64,000 nt of DNA from CALCHA01 sp035548175 (GTDB lineage: Bacteria; Planctomycetota; Phycisphaerae; WQYP01): positions 1-64,000 of the forward strand of contig DASZTO010000027.1 of assembly GCA_035548175.1 (NCBI GenBank). The letters run 5' to 3'. The position numbers and the translations under genes were made by a program. Below, in pieces: positions 1 to 7,904 of the stretch. How positions within the stretch are numbered: position 1 is the stretch's first letter; each line of letters begins with the position of its first letter. The notes under the pieces are model-generated. The model saw only the letters and a list, made by a program, of their open reading frames with translations. It did not search any database and was not told where the DNA came from.

Positions 1-1
1 G

Positions 2-212
2 CGAACGCACGCTAAAGCGTGAACTCCGGGCGGGTCAGGGATGGGATGATTGAGGGGGGGCGAACGCACGCTAAAGCGTGAACTCCGGGCGGGTCAGGGA
101 TGGGATGATTGAGGGGGGGCGACGCACGCTAAAGCGTGAACTCCGGGCGGGTCAGGGATGGGATGATTGAGGGGGGGGCGAACGCACGCTAAGGCGTGAA
201 CTCCGGGCGGGT
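2..212. repeat. Tandem repeat, about 59-bp unit, 3.6 copies
   Basis: Three full copies and one partial copy of a 59-60 bp unit begin at about 2, 61, 120 and 179. Each unit contains the inverted repeat CACGCTAAAGCGTG, then ACTCCGGGCGGGT, and closes with a run of 7-8 G. The copies are almost identical: copy 3 lacks two bases near its start, and copy 4 has AAGGCG for AAAGCG and is cut short just before the stop codon of the aldolase gene. The array probably continues past the left edge. It lies downstream of a minus-strand gene, so it may affect transcript ends; no coding potential is seen. Confidence 0.9.
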
Positions 213-216
213 TTTC

Positions 217-1128
217 TCAGGGGTGGGGGGTGAGGAGGGTGCGGGCGGCGTCGCGGATGGGGGGGTGGTCGGATTCGGGGAGGTTGGAGAGGAGGGGGAG
301 GAGGGGGCCGGTGTCGGCGATGTTGGCGAGGCGGACGGCTTCGTGGAGGACGCGGATGGGGTTGAGGGCGTCGCGGAGGTCTTCGAGGGGTTTGCAGAGG
401 GCGCGGAGGCGTTCGGCTTCGGGGAAGTTTTTGTTGCGGATGGCGGCGAGCAATTGGTGGGAGATGTGGGGGGCGATGCAGACGATGCCGGCGGTGAAGC
501 CGCCGAGGGCAAAGTCGCGCATGTGGGTGATGGCGGGTTGTTCGCCGAGGCCGGAGATGATGCGGGCGGGGTTGACGTGGTCGCAGAGGGCGCGGAGGTA
601 GGGGTCGTCGGCGGGGTCTTTGCGGACGACGGCGTATTTGACGGCGAGGATGACGTGGTCGTCGAAGAGCTTGGCGACGCGCGGCGGGTCGATGTAGTTT
701 TCGGAGCGGATGTAGAGGATGGCGGGGATGACGGCGGCGTCGACGAAGCGGCGGATGCCGAGGTCGACGCCGGCGGGGGTGACAGCGCCCTGCATGGGCA
801 GGAGCATGGCGGTGGGGAAGGCGCGGCCGCGGAGGATGCCGGCCTGGTCGATGGCGGTGCCGAAGGTGGGACCGACGGAGGGGATGACGAGGGTGTCGGC
901 GGCGGCGAAGGATTCGAGGAGGGTGAGGATGTCGCCGTACTCGGCGGCGCCGACGTGGTAGAAGTTGGCGTTGCCGCCGTAGAGGAGGGTGTTGACGCCG
1001 CCGGCTTCGATGTGGCGAATGAGCTTGGCGTTTTCGGTGGGGCTGAGGGTGTAGTCGGCGTTGCGGCAGAGGGGGGGGACGGCGAGGACGGATTGGGTGA
1101 GACGGTGGGGGGTGAGGGTGGTGAGCAT
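217..1128 (-). CDS. DapA/NanA-family class I aldolase (2-keto-3-deoxy sugar acid type)
   Basis: The 303-residue product has the usual length of the dihydrodipicolinate synthase/N-acetylneuraminate lyase family. These TIM-barrel enzymes form a Schiff base and cleave or condense 2-keto acids. The likely Schiff-base lysine is in ILAVKYAVV (about residue 170) and the partner tyrosine in ILYIRSENY (about 135). The N-terminal GGVNTLLYGGNANFYH matches the family pattern, where GTTGE is more usual. It lies downstream of an IlvD/Edd sugar-acid dehydratase on the same strand, with a GntP-type permease beyond, so a 2-keto-3-deoxy-aldonate aldolase is more likely than lysine biosynthesis. The exact substrate cannot be read from the sequence. 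Confidence 0.85.
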   Translation of the reverse strand: MLTTLTPHRLTQSVLAVPPLCRNADYTLSPTENAKLIRHIEAGGVNTLLYGGNANFYHVGAAEYGDILTLLESFAAADTLVIPSVGPTFGTAIDQAGILRGRAFPTAMLLPMQGAVTPAGVDLGIRRFVDAAVIPAILYIRSENYIDPPRVAKLFDDHVILAVKYAVVRKDPADDPYLRALCDHVNPARIISGLGEQPAITHMRDFALGGFTAGIVCIAPHISHQLLAAIRNKNFPEAERLRALCKPLEDLRDALNPIRVLHEAVRLANIADTGPLLPLLSNLPESDHPPIRDAARTLLTPHP

Positions 1129-1171
1129 GGGGGCCTGCGAAAAAGACGAAAGACGAAAGACGAAAGACGGA

Positions 1172-1257
1172 TTAAACCACGGAGGACACGGAGGGCACGG
1201 AGAATTTTTTATGAGTTTTGTTTTTCTCCGTGGTCTCCGTGAACTCCGTGGTTTTAA
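1172..1257. repeat. Hairpin copy of the CACGGAG repeat
   Basis: The left arm (1172-1204) has three CACGGAG-type words after AAACC. The right arm (1224-1257) is its reverse complement with about five mismatches, leaving a T-rich loop of about 19 bases. Just upstream (1142-1170) the 7-mer GACGAAA is repeated. The hairpin sits in the 171-bp spacer between the aldolase and dehydratase genes of a probable operon, so it could act as an mRNA processing or attenuation element. Related words occur at 40703, 55131, 59602 and 62070. Confidence 0.75.
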
Positions 1258-1299
1258 GTGGTCGTTGCCGATCAGAGTCGGATTTCGTTTAGAAGAGGA

Positions 1300-3036
1300 T
1301 TAAAAGATGTCGGGTTCGGGGGTGGGGTGGGTTCCGTGGAGGAATTGGAAGTCGCAGCCTTGGTGGGCCTGGGTGGTTTGTTGGGAGAAGAGGGCGCCGA
1401 AGCCGCGTTCGAAGCGTTTTGGGGGTGGGGTCCAGGCGGCGCGGCGGCGGGCGAGTTCGGCGTCGGGGACGTGGAGATGGATTTTTCTGGCGTGGACGTC
1501 GAGTTCGATGTGGTCGCCGGTTTTGACGAGGGCGAGGGGGCCGCCGATGGCGGATTCGGGGGAGACGTGGAGGACGCAGGTGCCGTAGGAGGTGCCGGAC
1601 ATGCGGGCGTCGGAGATGCGGACCATGTCGCGGATGCCTTGTTTGAGGAGTTTTTTGGGGATGGGGAGCATGCCCCATTCGGGCATGCCGGGAGCGCCGA
1701 GGGGGCCGGCGGAGAGGAGGACGAGGACGGAGTCGGGGGTGACGTCGAGGGCGTCGTCGTCGATGCGGGCTTTGAGGTCGGCATAGTTCTGGAAGACGAT
1801 CGCGGGGCCGGTGTGTTTGAGGAGGCGGGGGTCGGCGGCGGTGGGCTTGATCACGCAGCCGTTGGGGGCGAGATTGCCACGGAGGATGAAGGTGGCGCCG
1901 GCGGCGGCGAGGGGCTGATCGAGGGGGAGGATGATTTCGTTGTTGATGACTTGGGCGCCGGCGATGTTTTCGCCGAGGGTGTGGCCGTTGATGGTGGGGC
2001 AGTGGGTGTGGAGGAGGGGGCGGAGGCGGTTGAGGAGCGCGGGGAGTCCGCCGGCGTCGTAGAAATCTTCCATGAGGAATTGGCCGGAGGGACGGAGGTT
2101 GGCGATGACGGGGGTTTTGGCGGAGAGGTGATCGAAGCGGTCGAGGGAGAGTGGGAAGCCGGCGCGGCCGGCGATGGCGATGAGGTGGATGATGGCGTTG
2201 GTGGAGCCGCCGATGGCCATGTCGAGGGTGATGGCGTTGTCGAAGGAATCGGGGGAGAGGATTTTTTTCGGGGTGATGTCGAGCCAGACCATGTCGACGA
2301 TGCGGCGGCCGGAGTCTTCGGCCATGCGGGAGTGGGCGGAGTGGACGGCGGGGATGGAGGAGGCTCCGGGGAGTGAGAGGCCGAGGGTTTCGGCGATGGC
2401 GGTCATGGTGGAGGCGGTGCCCATGGTCATGCAGTGGCCTGCGGAGCGTGCGATGCCGTCTTCGATGCCGCGCCAGGCGCAGTCGTCGAGATTGCCGGCG
2501 GAACGTTCGGCCCAGAATTTCCAGGCGTCGGTTCCGGAGCCGAGGGTGGCGCCTTTGTAGTTGCCTTTGAGCATGGGGCCAGCGGGGACATAGATGGCTG
2601 GGAGGTTGGCGGAGATGGCGCCCATGAGGAGGCCGGGGGTGGTTTTGTCGCAGCCACCGAGGAGGATGGCACCGTCGAGGGGGTAAGCGCGGAGGACTTC
2701 CTCGGTTTCGAGGGCGAGGAGGTTACGGTAGAACATGGCCGAGGGCTTCATGAAGGTTTCGGACATGGACATGACGGGGATTTCGACGGGGAAGCCGCCG
2801 GATTGCCAGATGCCGCGTTTGATTTCGGAGACGCGCTGGGGGAAGTGGGAGTGGCAGGGGTTGAGGTCGTTCCAGGTGGAGAGGATGCCGATGACGGGCT
2901 TGCCGGCGTAATCGGCGGAGGTGTAGCCCATTTGTTTGAGGCGGGAGCGGTGGCCGAAGGAGCGGAGGTCGTCGGGACCGAGCCAGCGGTGGCTGCGGAG
3001 CTGGTCGGGGGATTTGCGCGGGTGTGAGTCAGGCAT
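1300..3036 (-). CDS. IlvD/Edd-family sugar-acid dehydratase
   Basis: The 578-residue product is a [2Fe-2S]-type dehydratase of the IlvD/Edd family, closer to arabonate/galactonate-type enzymes than to branched-chain IlvD. Three expected cluster cysteines are visible in NDLNPCHSHF, GGCDKTTPG and GHCMTMGTASTM. Members dehydrate aldonic acids to 2-keto-3-deoxy acids, the substrate of the aldolase encoded downstream. I place the start at the ATG at 3036, which begins MPDSHPRK; an in-frame ATG at 3099 would add 21 residues unlike the family and would overlap the presumed promoter. The gene is divergent from a GntP-type permease. The substrate is inferred only from context. Confidence 0.9.
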   Translation of the reverse strand: MPDSHPRKSPDQLRSHRWLGPDDLRSFGHRSRLKQMGYTSADYAGKPVIGILSTWNDLNPCHSHFPQRVSEIKRGIWQSGGFPVEIPVMSMSETFMKPSAMFYRNLLALETEEVLRAYPLDGAILLGGCDKTTPGLLMGAISANLPAIYVPAGPMLKGNYKGATLGSGTDAWKFWAERSAGNLDDCAWRGIEDGIARSAGHCMTMGTASTMTAIAETLGLSLPGASSIPAVHSAHSRMAEDSGRRIVDMVWLDITPKKILSPDSFDNAITLDMAIGGSTNAIIHLIAIAGRAGFPLSLDRFDHLSAKTPVIANLRPSGQFLMEDFYDAGGLPALLNRLRPLLHTHCPTINGHTLGENIAGAQVINNEIILPLDQPLAAAGATFILRGNLAPNGCVIKPTAADPRLLKHTGPAIVFQNYADLKARIDDDALDVTPDSVLVLLSAGPLGAPGMPEWGMLPIPKKLLKQGIRDMVRISDARMSGTSYGTCVLHVSPESAIGGPLALVKTGDHIELDVHARKIHLHVPDAELARRRAAWTPPPKRFERGFGALFSQQTTQAHQGCDFQFLHGTHPTPEPDIF

Positions 3037-3063
3037 TCTTTGTGGCTCGAAAGAGGTGTAGCT

Positions 3064-3069
3064 ATTATA
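3064..3069 (-). promoter_or_regulatory. Candidate -10 box for the dehydratase gene
   Basis: On the minus strand this is a perfect TATAAT, 28 bases upstream of the ATG at 3036, in the 89-bp divergent spacer with the permease gene. No good -35 hexamer is seen 16-18 bases further upstream, so this is only a candidate. Confidence 0.35.
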
Positions 3070-3125
3070 CGCGGCGCGTTGGTGGGTGAAACGGATCACG
3101 GAACGAGTGACGACTGGAAGCGCGC

Positions 3126-4754
3126 ATGAATCCGCTGCTGATTCTGGTGGTGGGCATGGCGGTGGTGGTGGGGGGGATCCTGATTTTTCGGTTGCATGCG
3201 TTTTTGGCGCTGGTGGCGGGAGCGCTGGCGGTGGCGGTGATGACGCCGGGGGCGGCAGTGGAGCGGTTCGTGTTGCGCGGCGGGGCGGCGACGGTGGTGA
3301 GCGCGGAGGGCGGGAAATTGATGGTGCGGCCGGCGGAAGCGTTGCCGGCGGGGACGACGCTGGAGATCGTGCGGCTGGGGGAGCAGGGGATGGAGCGGGT
3401 GGGGCTGGTGCGGCTGATGGGGAACGGAGGTCCGCAGCAGGCGGTGGCGGCGGAGGGATCGGGGTATGAGGCGGGGGATTTTGTGGTGGATGCCACGACG
3501 GCGGCGGAGGCGGAGCAGACGGCGCGGGCGACGATCGGGGAGCGCGTGGCGACGGGGTTTGGGCTGACGGCGCGGGACATCGGCGTGCTGCTGGCGATGG
3601 CGTCGATCCTGGGCAAGTCGCTGATCGATTCGGGGGCGGCGGAGACGATTGTGAGGGCGCTGCGTCGGGCGCTGGGGGAGCGGCACATTGCGCTGGCGTT
3701 TTTGATCGGCGGATTTTCGCTGGCGGGGCTGGTGCTGGCGGATACGACGTTTTACATGCTGATTCCGTTGGCGCAGGCGATGGCGGTGCGGACGAAGCGG
3801 GATTACACGCTGTACATCCTGGCGATTGCGGCGGGTGCGACGATGACGCATTCGCTGGTGCCGCCGTCGCCGGGGCCGGTGATCCTGGCGACGGAATTGC
3901 GGGTGCCGTTGATCGTGATGATCGGCGGTGGCTTGGCGGTGGGGGCGATTGCGTCGAGCGCGGGATATCTGTACGCGTTGTGGGCGAATGTGCGGTGGAA
4001 GATTCCGGTGCGGATGGGGCTGGCGGGGGAGATTGCGGCGATGAAAGAAGGGACGGACGGGCCGAAGCTGCCGCTGGGATTGGCGCTGCTGCCGATCGCG
4101 GCGCCGGTGGGATTGATCGCGCTGCGGGCGGTGGCGGAATCGGGGAAGTGGGGGATTTCGGCGGAGGGGATGCGGGTGATCACGACGCTGGGGGAGAAAA
4201 ATCTGGCGCTGGTGGTGGGGGCGGTGCTGGGGTTGCTGCTGGTGGCGTGGCGGCGGAAGCGCGAGGATGGGGCGAGCACGCGGGAGACGGTGACGCATGG
4301 GCTGACGAGCGGGGGAGTGATGGTGCTGATCATCGCGGCGGGCGGGGCGTTCGGGCTGGTGCTGCGGCAGACGGACATCGGGGCGGCGATCCGGGAGTGG
4401 CTGCCGGTATCGAAGCTGGCGCTGATACCGCTGGCGTTTCTGATGACGACGGCGCTGCGGACGGCGCAGGGATCGGCGACGGTGGCGATCGTGACGGCGG
4501 CGGGGATTGTGTCGCCGATCGCGCTGGCGGGGGGATTGGGGTTTCATCCGGTGTATCTGGCGCTGGCGATCGGATGCGGGGCGAAGCCGGGGATGTGGAT
4601 GAACGATGCGGGGTTCTGGATTATCGGGAAGGTGTCGGGATTTACGGAGGCGGAGACGCTGAAGACGGCGACGGTGATGATGACGATCATGGGGTTGGCG
4701 GGTCTGGGGGCGACGGTGCTGGGGGCGTGGCTGTTGCCGATGGCGGGGGGATGA
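3126..4754 (+). CDS. GntP-family gluconate/organic-acid permease
   Basis: This 542-residue protein is very hydrophobic, with about 12 membrane segments. It begins with MNPLLILVVGMAVVVGG and the following FLALVAGALAVAVMTP segment typical of GntP permeases, which take up gluconate or related hydroxy acids with protons. GATMTHSLVPPSPGPV (about residues 238-253) matches the family's conserved loop. An insertion of about 80 mostly polar residues (roughly 55-135) lies between the first membrane segment and the next, making it longer than the usual 440-450. It is divergent from the dehydratase, consistent with import of the sugar acid that is dehydrated and cleaved by the neighbours. Confidence 0.85.
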   Translation: MNPLLILVVGMAVVVGGILIFRLHAFLALVAGALAVAVMTPGAAVERFVLRGGAATVVSAEGGKLMVRPAEALPAGTTLEIVRLGEQGMERVGLVRLMGNGGPQQAVAAEGSGYEAGDFVVDATTAAEAEQTARATIGERVATGFGLTARDIGVLLAMASILGKSLIDSGAAETIVRALRRALGERHIALAFLIGGFSLAGLVLADTTFYMLIPLAQAMAVRTKRDYTLYILAIAAGATMTHSLVPPSPGPVILATELRVPLIVMIGGGLAVGAIASSAGYLYALWANVRWKIPVRMGLAGEIAAMKEGTDGPKLPLGLALLPIAAPVGLIALRAVAESGKWGISAEGMRVITTLGEKNLALVVGAVLGLLLVAWRRKREDGASTRETVTHGLTSGGVMVLIIAAGGAFGLVLRQTDIGAAIREWLPVSKLALIPLAFLMTTALRTAQGSATVAIVTAAGIVSPIALAGGLGFHPVYLALAIGCGAKPGMWMNDAGFWIIGKVSGFTEAETLKTATVMMTIMGLAGLGATVLGAWLLPMAGG

Positions 4755-4809
4755 GGGGCGGGGCGGAAAAGGGGGTGGGCGGGGGCGAGGAGGCGGGGGT
4801 GCGGGTCGG

Positions 4810-5700
4810 TCAATCGGCGTAGCGTTGGATCATTTCGTAACAGAAGTCGGCGAACTGGCGGACGTCTTTGGGGGGGCTGGTGTAGTGGGGCTGGAGTCCG
4901 CAGTGTTCGGGGGTGAAGCAGAAGGTGACGGTGACGCGGAATTTGTCGAGGGCTTTCATCTGGCGGTCGAACCACTGGCGGGCGTTTGGGCGGAAGATAT
5001 CGGCCCAGGAGAGTCCCGTGCGGAGGTAGGTGACGCCGAGGTCTTTCATGATGCGGACGGCGTCGTCGAGGCGGTGGTCCTGGAAGTGGAACCACTGACA
5101 GAGGCCCATATCAGGGGTGTAATTGTGGAAGTGCTTGAGGGCGAGCTTTGGGGAGGCGTCTTCCTTGATGAGGCCCATGTAGAAGTGGCGGTAGTAGGAG
5201 GAGCCCTCGGCTTCGCGGTGGCGGGTGGTGGCGGGCCAGGCTTTGGGGAGGTCGAAGAGGGAGTACCAGTGGATGCGCGGGGTTTTACCGATGAGGAGTT
5301 GAGCGGTGCGTGTGAGTCCGAACTCCTGGACTTTTTCTGCGCCGAAGGAGGAGATGCCGACTTCGGAGACCCAGACGGGTTTGTCTTCGACGGCGGATTT
5401 GATTTCGCGGAGCTTGTCGGGCCAGTCGTTGATCTGCCAGTGGTTCCAATCAAGAGGGAAGCCGTGGACAGCGACGGCGTCGAGGCGGTCGATGACCCCC
5501 TGAGCGCGGAGGAGGCGGATGAAGTTGGGGTCGATGGGGGACATGCCGCCGAGGACTTGTGGGAGTGTGGGTCGGAGGGAGCGGATGGCGTCGGAGGCGT
5601 CGTTGAGCATGCGGGAGAAGATCTGCCAGTCGGGATCGACTTCGAACATCCAGTGGGATTTATTATTGGGCTCGTTCCAGAGCATGACGGCTTCGATCAC
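4810..5700 (-). CDS. Glycosidase-like TIM barrel, apparently circularly permuted
   Basis: The 296-residue product is a clan-A glycoside-hydrolase-like barrel without a signal peptide. The acid/base motif LWNEPN is at the extreme N-terminus (Glu10) and the nucleophile motif VSEVG follows (Glu113). Residues 198-296 (GLCQWFHFQDHRLDDAVRI onward, ending FADFCYEMIQRYAD) match what is normally the N-terminal part of the barrel, for example residues 25-124 of the epimerase fusion at 17410-19524. The order is therefore permuted: joining the C-terminus to the N-terminus would restore the usual sequence. The start is a GTG with GGAGG eight bases upstream, three bases after the methyltransferase stop. 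Substrate is unknown; it is the last gene of the glycosylation operon. Confidence 0.8.
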   Translation of the reverse strand: MIEAVMLWNEPNNKSHWMFEVDPDWQIFSRMLNDASDAIRSLRPTLPQVLGGMSPIDPNFIRLLRAQGVIDRLDAVAVHGFPLDWNHWQINDWPDKLREIKSAVEDKPVWVSEVGISSFGAEKVQEFGLTRTAQLLIGKTPRIHWYSLFDLPKAWPATTRHREAEGSSYYRHFYMGLIKEDASPKLALKHFHNYTPDMGLCQWFHFQDHRLDDAVRIMKDLGVTYLRTGLSWADIFRPNARQWFDRQMKALDKFRVTVTFCFTPEHCGLQPHYTSPPKDVRQFADFCYEMIQRYAD

Positions 5701-5703
5701 GAG

Positions 5704-6522
5704 TCATCCCTCCGAGGGGCGGGAAGCGGCGGGGCGGGCGGCGAAGACGGCGCGGGGGCCATCGGGGGCTGGTGGTAGATCGCGTCGGCGGCAGACGTAG
5801 ACTTCGAGTTCGGGGTGGGCGACGATGTCGAAGCCGGCGCTGCGGAGCATGGCTTCGGCGCAGGCGCGGTTGGGGACCCACCAGTTGGTGGGATCGCCGG
5901 CATATCGATGTTCGATGAAGAGCATTCTGGGGTAGGCGGGGCATTCGAAGTGGTCGGTATGCCAGAAGTCGTAGTCTTGGTTGACGGGGAGGACGTCCGC
6001 GCTTCCGCGCTGCATGGATTGGAAGAGGAGGAGGTCCTTGGCGACGGTGTGGTGGATGAGGTCGAGGGCGAGGAGAGGATGGCGGAGGTGGTAGAGGACG
6101 CCCATGAAGATGACGAGGTCGAAGGATTCATTGAGTGCGCCGAGATCGTAGACGGAGAGTTTCTGGAATTCGATATCGTGGAGGCCGTGGACTTGGGCGG
6201 CGAAGCGAGCCTGGGCGAGGTAACGGTCGTCGGAGTCGATGCCGAGGACGCGAGCTGCGCCGCGTTTTTTCATTTCGATGGAGTAGAAACCGGCGTTGCA
6301 GCCGATGTCGAGGACGGATTTGCCGGTGAGATCCGTGGGGAGTGCGTCGCGGAAGCGGCGGAACTTGACGGCGGGGTAATCGCCGAGGAAATGGTCGGGA
6401 GCGGTCTGGATGCCGGCGAGGGAGATATTGTGGAACCAGGGGCCGAGCTCGCGGATGCGGGAGGAGATCTGGTCGCGCGAGAGCCCCGGCGGGGGCGGCG
6501 CGTGATGGGGGATGGTGGTCAT
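5704..6522 (-). CDS. CmoB-like class I SAM-dependent methyltransferase
   Basis: The 272-residue protein has the SAM-binding motif VLDIGCNAGFYSIEM (about residues 70-84), followed by VLGIDSDDRYLAQARF and YDLGALNESFDLVIFMGVLYH. The N-terminal HNISLAGIQTAPDHFLGDYP block resembles the CmoB/mo5U-type methyltransferase group (DUF1698-like). True CmoB modifies tRNA wobble uridine. Here the gene sits between inositol-3-phosphate synthase and a glycosidase-like gene in a glycosyltransferase cluster, so it more likely methylates a sugar or small-molecule acceptor. One stop codon and one CTC codon separate it from the next gene in the same frame. Confidence 0.8.
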   Translation of the reverse strand: MTTIPHHAPPPPGLSRDQISSRIRELGPWFHNISLAGIQTAPDHFLGDYPAVKFRRFRDALPTDLTGKSVLDIGCNAGFYSIEMKKRGAARVLGIDSDDRYLAQARFAAQVHGLHDIEFQKLSVYDLGALNESFDLVIFMGVLYHLRHPLLALDLIHHTVAKDLLLFQSMQRGSADVLPVNQDYDFWHTDHFECPAYPRMLFIEHRYAGDPTNWWVPNRACAEAMLRSAGFDIVAHPELEVYVCRRRDLPPAPDGPRAVFAARPAASRPSEG

Positions 6523-6553
6523 GGCGGAAGTATCCGGAGAGAGGTGGATGGGA

Positions 6554-7726
6554 TCAGCGCAGATTGACGAAGGGCGCGGAGGCGGGTGCGTCGTGGGAGG
6601 AAAGGGGGCGCGGGGGTGCGGCCTGTGGGGGCGGTTCGGCGGCGGGAGCGACGGGTCCGCGGATGAAGGCTTCGGTGCGGTCGTGAGCTTCGGAGTCGCT
6701 GAACTGGAGCGGGGGAGATTTCATGAGATAGCTGGAGGGTCCGATGAGGGGTCCGGCGATGCCGCGGTCGAGCGCGATTTTAGCGCAGCGGACGGCATCA
6801 ATGACGACGCCGGCGGAGTTTGGGGAGTCCCAGACTTCGAGTTTGAGTTCGCAGGAGAGGGGGACGTTTCCGAAGGTGGTTCCTTCCATGCGGATGTAGC
6901 AGAACTTGCGGTCTTCGAGCCAGGGGACGTAATCGGAGGGTCCGACGTGTGCGGCGCCATGGGGGAGTGTGTAATCGAGCTGAGAGGTGACGGCATTGGT
7001 TTTGGAGATTTTTTTGGATTCGAGGCGTTCGCGTTCGAGCATGTTGAGGAAGTCGGTGTTGCCGCCGAAGTTGAGCTGGTAGGTGCGGTCGAGGCGGACG
7101 CCGCGTTCGCGGAAGAGGTGGGTGAGGACGCGGTGGGTGATGGTGGCGCCGAGCTGGGATTTGATGTCGTCGCCGATGAGGGGGAGGCCGCGATCTTCGA
7201 AGCGTTTGGCCCAGTGAGGTCTGGAGGCGATGAAAACGGGGATGCAGTTAACGAGGGCGCATCCGGCCTCGAGCGCCTGTTCGGCATACCAGGCGGCGGC
7301 TTTTTCGGAGCCGACGGGGAGGTAGATGACGAGGACATCGGTGCGCGTCTGGCGGAGGATGCGGGCGACATCGACAGGATCGGCGGAGGATTCAGGGACG
7401 ACGTCGTGGAGGTATTTTCCGAGGCCGTCGAGGGAGGGTCCGCGCAGGACGGGGACGTTGAGAGGCGGGACATCGGAGAAACGGTAGGTGTTGTTGGGTG
7501 GGGCGAAGATGGCTTTGGAGAGATCGAGGCCGACTTTGGCGGCGCTGATGTCGAAAGCGGCGGAGAATTCGATATGGGAGACGTGATAAGGGCCGAGGGT
7601 GACGTGCATGAGGCCTGGGACGAAATCGTCATCGGAAGCGTGGCGGTAGAAGTGGACGCCCTGGACGAGTGAGGAAGCGCAGTTACCGGCGCCGACGATG
7701 GCGACGCGAACATTCTGATGCCTCAT
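6554..7726 (-). CDS. ino1: Inositol-3-phosphate synthase
   Basis: The 390-residue product matches myo-inositol-phosphate synthases, NAD-dependent enzymes that convert glucose-6-phosphate to inositol-3-phosphate. Visible signatures are VAIVGAGNCASSLVQG at the N-terminus, NCIPVFIASRPHWAKRFEDR, GDDIKSQLGATITHRVL, LNFGGNTDFLNM and SKKISKTNAV. The C-terminus carries KLEVWDSPNSAGVVIDAVR. I use the ATG at 7726, which has AGGAG eight bases upstream; the same frame extends to 7870 but adds a 48-residue leader unlike the family. It lies in the glycosylation operon between a lipoprotein glycosidase and a methyltransferase, so inositol is probably a building block or acceptor of the product. Confidence 0.93.
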   Translation of the reverse strand: MRHQNVRVAIVGAGNCASSLVQGVHFYRHASDDDFVPGLMHVTLGPYHVSHIEFSAAFDISAAKVGLDLSKAIFAPPNNTYRFSDVPPLNVPVLRGPSLDGLGKYLHDVVPESSADPVDVARILRQTRTDVLVIYLPVGSEKAAAWYAEQALEAGCALVNCIPVFIASRPHWAKRFEDRGLPLIGDDIKSQLGATITHRVLTHLFRERGVRLDRTYQLNFGGNTDFLNMLERERLESKKISKTNAVTSQLDYTLPHGAAHVGPSDYVPWLEDRKFCYIRMEGTTFGNVPLSCELKLEVWDSPNSAGVVIDAVRCAKIALDRGIAGPLIGPSSYLMKSPPLQFSDSEAHDRTEAFIRGPVAPAAEPPPQAAPPRPLSSHDAPASAPFVNLR

Positions 7727-7904
7727 GGGCAGTACTCCTGAGGATGGAAGGGCAGGGGAGGGGCGCTTCGGGTCGAGGTGAAAACCGAGGCGCGGCGCAG
7801 TGGCGACTGAGCAATATTTGTGCCCTTTGCGGCCGTGGGGGGAGAGCTGAAGGAGGAATGAGGCGTGCACAAAAGATGAGCGGCGGGGGGGGAGAGGGGG
7901 GCGG

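Noticed and set aside
1..212. CRISPR array
   Set aside because: The units are contiguous and nearly identical without unique spacers, and no cas gene is seen.
196..2376. Long plus-strand Gly/Glu/Asp-rich reading frames across 196-1242 and 1258-2376
   Set aside because: They are antisense to the aldolase and dehydratase genes, have no family-like motifs and arise from GC-rich codons. The same holds for similar Gly/Glu-rich or Ser/Pro-rich frames elsewhere in the window.
3037..3099. Upstream start at 3099 for the dehydratase
   Set aside because: The 21 extra residues do not resemble the family, and the region holds a TATAAT box on the same strand.
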